64,000 nt of DNA from Pterois miles (lineage: Eukaryota > Chordata > Actinopteri > Perciformes > Scorpaenidae). The translations under genes were made by a program, and so were the position numbers. The notes below the pieces were generated by a model. The model saw nothing but the letters and a program-made list of their open reading frames with translations. It searched no databases and was not told the DNA's origin. This document shows positions 62,001 to 64,000 of this stretch, one piece after another (the first letter of the stretch is position 1; the number at the start of each line of letters is the position of its first letter). Location of the stretch: NCBI GenBank assembly GCA_947000775.1, contig CAMQGK010000008.1:16409501-16473500 (forward strand), written 5' to 3'.

Positions 62001-63015
62001 CACATTAAAGTGTCGTTAGGAAGAGTTGCATTGCGGTGTTATTGTTATTGTTATTGTTATTGACAGCCCCACTCTGTATTGATCGTCTGTCCGATCAATG
62101 AACCTGATAGACGGCAGCGTCTCTCACCTTCCTGTCGACCACACACAGCTGCTCTGCTGGTAAATAGTGGAAGGGAAACAGGAATCTGTAGTTGAAGTTT
62201 CCCTCGCCGCCCAGAGAGCGGTAGTGGACGTCGGTCTTCTGCTTGTTGTGTTCGTGTCCGTCCAGCCAGCTGAGAGTTTCACCGTGAAACAGACGATGCT
62301 CTCGTTATTATTCTGATATTTACATAATCAATATTCATATCTGACAGACTAACTAACGGACCTTTTGACGTAGATGTCGCTCATCTTCTCCCCGCTGACG
62401 CTGACATCATCCAGGATGACGTCACTGGTGTTCCAGATGATGCAGCGCAGGAAGAACCTGAACCACAACCAGAGCTATCAATACATTCATTGGTGTATTG
62501 ATTAGTGTCACTGATTCTATAATACTCTGAAATTAATAGATGATTGATTGATTTATTTATTGTCAACTGATGGACCAACTGACTGACTGATAAACTGTCT
62601 GATTGACTGACTGACTGATTGACTGATTGACTGATTGATTAACTGACTGACTCACTGACTGACTGATTGATTAATTGATTTACTTCCTGACTGACTGATT
62701 GACTCACTGACTGACTGACTGATGGGTTGATTGATTGATTGATTGACTCACTGACTGACTGACTCACTGACTGACTGACTGACTGACAGATTGATTGATT
62801 GATTGATTGATTGACTGATTGATTGACTGATGGATTGATTGATTGATTGACTCACTGACTGACTGACTGACTGATTGATTGATTGATTGATTGACTGACT
62901 GACTGACTGATTGATTGATTGATTGATTGACTGACTGACTGACTGATTGACTGATGGATTGATTGATTGATTGATTGATTGACTCACTGACTGACTGACT
63001 CACTGACTGACTGAC

Positions 63016-63054
<39 letters not shown>

Positions 63055-63603
63055 CTGACTGACTCACTGATTGATTGATTGATTGATTGATTGACTGACT
63101 CACTGATGGACTGACTGATCAACATACTTACTGATTGACTAATTTATTGATGAATTGACTGACTGACTGACTGAACAACCTACTGATTAACTGATTGGCT
63201 GATTGATCTGAGTGTGTCACCCATCTCAATACGTCTACAGTGAACTTAACGTGTGTGTGTTCCTACTTCTTAGCCTTGCGTGGTGTGACGTTGAAGGGGG
63301 GTCCAGGGGGTCCCAGGGACTTGGGGAACAGGTCCACCCACATCATCAGACGCCCCTGACGGACAGCACCAACGACCAATCAAAAGACAGAAACGGACAG
63401 AAAGAAAGCTAAAAGGCTGACGGCGGATGGTGACATATTACGATCCCGCTCGGTGTGCGTTACCTGCTCTATGTCAGGCTGCAGGGGGCTGTACAGAGCT
63501 CTGGTCTCCACGTGTTCAGGTACAAATCCCATCTTCCTCAGGATGAGGAGGGACAGACGCTCCTTCACTGGGCCGAGGTGACGTTTGGACGCGTTCTTGT
63601 CCT
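50757..63603 (-). CDS. dysf: Dysferlin, C-terminal part (nine exons; 5' part outside window)
   Basis: Nine minus-strand exons join in one frame (1055 bp, 350 residues plus TGA). Dysferlin is a calcium-responsive, tail-anchored protein of the sarcolemma and vesicles involved in membrane repair. Residues counted from the first visible codon: 1-76 linker with HVETRALYSPLQPDIEQ and FPKSLGPPGPPF; about 77-225 the last C2 domain (C2G), with acidic loops DVILDD and WDNDKFSFDD that can bind calcium; SLFEQKTVKGWWPC in exon 6; ERPAGLGRDEPNMNP in exon 7; a transmembrane anchor in exon 8 (WIIILFIILFFVFLFLGVFL); and a short outer tail PNYAAMKMVGPFGPAKAAE. The paralogue call rests on words closer to dysferlin than myoferlin (LYSPLQPDIEQ, FFLRCIIWNT, LDD, GEKMSD, SLGGEGNFN); a few sites look myoferlin-like. 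Roughly 1,700 N-terminal residues lie beyond the right edge. Confidence 0.85.
50814..51887 (-). other. dysf: Dysferlin last intron, GC-AG type (1074 bp)
   Basis: Donor GCAAGT, acceptor CCTCCAG. It contains an R1 copy at 51480-51680. Confidence 0.8.
51480..51680 (+). repeat. Dispersed repeat family R1, plus copy in dysferlin intron
   Basis: Contains TAAAGTGGGTGCGTAAAGGG, AGGTCAGAGGTCA and AATTTGGAGCGTAGTTTAGC, in order with 35340-35518. Confidence 0.7.
51888..52035 (-). CDS. dysf: Dysferlin exon h (transmembrane anchor)
   Basis: 148 bp, acceptor CTCCTCCCAG. Encodes RPETSFLWFSSPYKTLKFIL and the hydrophobic anchor. It ends TTC CCG at a non-canonical donor, GCAAGT (51882-51887). A GT donor three or four bases further would break the frame into the last exon. 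Confidence 0.92.
52087..52140 (-). repeat. (CA)n tract next to a dysferlin splice donor
   Basis: 54 bp of (GT)n on the plus strand, i.e. (AC)n in the sense of the gene, beginning about nine bases after the donor of exon g. It makes up about half of the 114-bp intron. Confidence 0.97.
52150..52259 (-). CDS. dysf: Dysferlin exon g
   Basis: 110 bp, acceptor CTGTTTCAG, donor GTGAGT. Encodes GKVEMSLEIVTEQEHEERPA and GRDEPNMNPHLEEP. The following 114-bp intron carries a long (CA)n tract from about its ninth base. Confidence 0.93.
52361..52533 (-). CDS. dysf: Dysferlin exon f
   Basis: 173 bp, acceptor ending CTGTAG, donor GTGAGA. Encodes GHLVMDLNHMLRPAKSPEKC and SLFEQKTVKGWWPCTCEQNG, a signature of the type I ferlins. 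Confidence 0.93.
53512..53810 (-). mobile_element. tRNA-derived SINE, same family as 42900-43214, 5'-truncated
   Basis: On the minus strand it runs from ACTCGGCTTGGGAACCGG through box B (GGTTCAAGTCC) and the body to AATAAAGGTTGATC and (TTC)n. It lacks the box A region. It carries a local insert of G/C-rich and duplicated sequence at about 53640-53700 compared with the full copy. Confidence 0.85.
54775..54985. repeat. Fold-back element R4, copy 3
   Basis: Arms: ACAGGACTTGCTGGTCTACC with GGTTAGTTGG on the left; AACTAACCGC with CAGCAGACCAGATGTTCTCC on the right. Flanked by GGAGTCTGGTGGC, as in copies 1 and 2. Confidence 0.75.
55391..55429. repeat. (AC)n microsatellite in dysferlin intron
   Basis: AC tract of about 39 bp, 22 bp from the donor side of exon e. 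Confidence 0.96.
55452..55551 (-). CDS. dysf: Dysferlin exon e (C2G loop 3)
   Basis: 100 bp, acceptor TGTGTCTGCAG, donor GTAAAA. Encodes EHFWSLDKAETKMAPKLTIQ and WDNDKFSFDDYL. The DND...DD spacing fits a calcium-binding loop. Confidence 0.92.
55800..56300 (+). repeat. Degenerate T-rich tandem array (TTTTTCAGACATTTT words)
   Basis: Repeated TTTTTCAGAC, TTTTTTGGACA and TTTCTGACATT words with no fixed period. Phe-rich plus frames through it are by-products. Confidence 0.9.
57500..57860 (+). repeat. Dispersed repeat family R2
   Basis: Contains CACCATCTTGGATTCTGGCT, CACCCAGAAGGGACACGACA, CAACCAAACGCTGAATAAGA and TGTCATGAACTGAAAACACA. Confidence 0.85.
58243..58275 (+). repeat. Fragment of repeat family U
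   Basis: CCATCCATCCATCTTCAACC then ACTTATCCCGTT, as at the start of the copy at 42488. Confidence 0.6.
59000..59044. repeat. (GT)n microsatellite in dysferlin intron
   Basis: GT tract of about 45 bp; a shorter one lies at 58896-58912. Confidence 0.96.
61380..61462 (-). mobile_element. tRNA-derived SINE head, minus strand
   Basis: On the minus strand: CCAGGTGGCGCCGTTGTAGA, then GTACCAAGGCTGAGCC and box B GGTTCGAATCTGGC, then GGGGTGTCGTCCTC. Same family as 31619-31745. Only the head is present. Confidence 0.7.
61720..61930 (+). repeat. Dispersed repeat family R1, plus copy
   Basis: Starts GAGGCTGTCAATCAATTAAA and contains AGATTTGTCAGGTATTTAAT, CAACATGGGAGAGGACAAAT and GGAAATCAATTAACAAC. Confidence 0.8.
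62128..62269 (-). CDS. dysf: Dysferlin exon d
   Basis: 142 bp, acceptor AAACTCTCAG, donor GTGAGA. Encodes WLDGHEHNKQKTDVHYRSLG and GNFNYRFLFPFHYLPAEQLC. The next intron is 6576 bp, the longest in this part of the gene. Confidence 0.92.
62362..62457 (-). CDS. dysf: Dysferlin exon c (C2G loop 1)
   Basis: 96 bp, acceptor GTGGTTCAG, donor GTCCGT. Encodes FFLRCIIWNTSDVILDD and GEKMSDIYVK. The Asp residues of DVILDD are the expected first calcium loop. Followed by a 92-bp intron. Confidence 0.9.
62539..63208 (+). repeat. GATT/GACT tetranucleotide array in dysferlin intron
   Basis: About 670 bp of GATT and GACT tetramers with CACTGACT breaks, filling most of the 809-bp intron between exons b and c. 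Ser-Gln-Ser/Ile-Asn minus frames are by-products. Confidence 0.96.
63267..63355 (-). CDS. dysf: Dysferlin exon b
   Basis: 89 bp, acceptor GTCCGTCAG, donor GTAGGA. Encodes GRLMMWVDLFPKSLGPPGPP and NVTPRKAKK; ends after two bases of a Lys codon. The next intron (809 bp) is mostly a GATT/GACT array. Confidence 0.9.
63464..63603 (-). CDS. dysf: Dysferlin exon a (first in window)
   Basis: 140 bp, acceptor GTGTGTTTCAG, donor GTAACG. Encodes DKNASKRHLGPVKERLSLLI and ends LYSPLQPDIEQ at a codon boundary. Followed by a 108-bp intron. Confidence 0.88.
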
Positions 63604-63883
63604 CTGAAACACACACAGGCATAGTAACCAACAAACGGAGGTTTAAGTGTAGGTCACAGCCCTCCGTCAACGACTCTTAAAGCTCCTGAGTGGAGAATGG
63701 AAAGACAGAATACTGGGCGGACTGGGAGGAGAGCGTCCACACAGGAATCATTCATTATTCATACAGACGAAGCCGTTCACTGGTCTCTGCATCACAAACC
63801 AGTGAGGAAAACCTGCACTGCTTCCAAGCAAAACTAAAATATCAAACTAACGTCAAAAGTTTATGAGCGTAAACTCAGAGTCA

Positions 63884-64000
63884 CCTCGAGGAGGAGAGGA
63901 GGGGAGGAGGAGGGGAGGAGAGGAGGGGGAGGAGAGGAGGAAAGGAGGAGAGGAGAGGAGGGGGAGGAGAGGGAGGAGAGGAGGAGAGGAGAGAGGAGAG
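63884..64000 (+). repeat. GAGGG-rich purine tract at the right edge
   Basis: GAGGAGAGGAGGGG-type repeats running off the window, inside the next dysferlin intron. Confidence 0.92.

Larger units (their letters stand above)
55552..62127 (-). other. dysf: Dysferlin intron between exons e and d (6576 bp)
   Basis: Contains a TTTTTCAGAC-type array, an R2 copy, (GT)n, a degenerate 110-120-bp tandem repeat at about 60110-60380, a (GTTTCAACGTT)n stutter at 60378-60413, a SINE fragment and an R1 copy. No missing exon is implied: the protein runs on directly from exon d to exon e. Confidence 0.75.

Noticed and set aside
62748..63003. Frames of 79 codons with SQSINQS repeats
   Set aside because: Translation of the GATT/GACT array inside a dysferlin intron.

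Overview
The window reads as nuclear DNA of a ray-finned fish, probably a spiny-rayed teleost. Four things suggest this: a decayed Tc1 transposon, several tRNA-derived SINE families of teleost type, very abundant (AC)n/(GT)n microsatellites, and a dysferlin-type gene with short introns. Nothing here is bacterial or viral, and almost all long open frames are by-products of simple repeats.

Layout. 1-1496: Tc1-like transposon with a broken transposase. 1.5-34 kb: gene-poor DNA made of interspersed repeats (an 871-bp hAT-type element with a perfect 8-bp target duplication, SINEs, several dispersed families) and satellites (a GGAT/GGAC array at 9.16-9.77 kb, a dense (AC)n cluster at 25.65-26.73 kb, a 55-bp minisatellite at 27.19-28.41 kb). 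34.7-38.8 kb: a minus-strand small gene that I infer from sequence. It has three exons whose splice sites and phases agree, encodes 105 residues, and I do not recognise it. A CTCF-like motif lies just upstream of its ATG. 39-42.5 kb: more dispersed repeats. 42.8-43.2 kb: an intact-looking tRNA-Arg(UCG) sequence fused head-to-tail to a SINE, the pair inserted in an older repeat. 43.3-45.0 kb: about 51 copies of a 34-bp minisatellite. 45.0-50.4 kb: no recognisable gene, ending in about 950 bp of purine-rich strand. 50.76-63.60 kb: the last nine coding exons of a dysferlin gene on the minus strand (C2G domain, tail anchor, stop codon); its 5' part lies beyond the right edge.

The dysferlin exons join in one frame (1055 bp, 350 residues plus stop). 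They encode the C-terminal calcium-binding C2 domain and the transmembrane anchor of a membrane-repair protein. Its last intron uses a GC donor, and another intron carries a (CA)n tract from about +9 after the donor. The new small gene lies about 12 kb beyond the dysferlin stop on the same strand; no functional link is visible.
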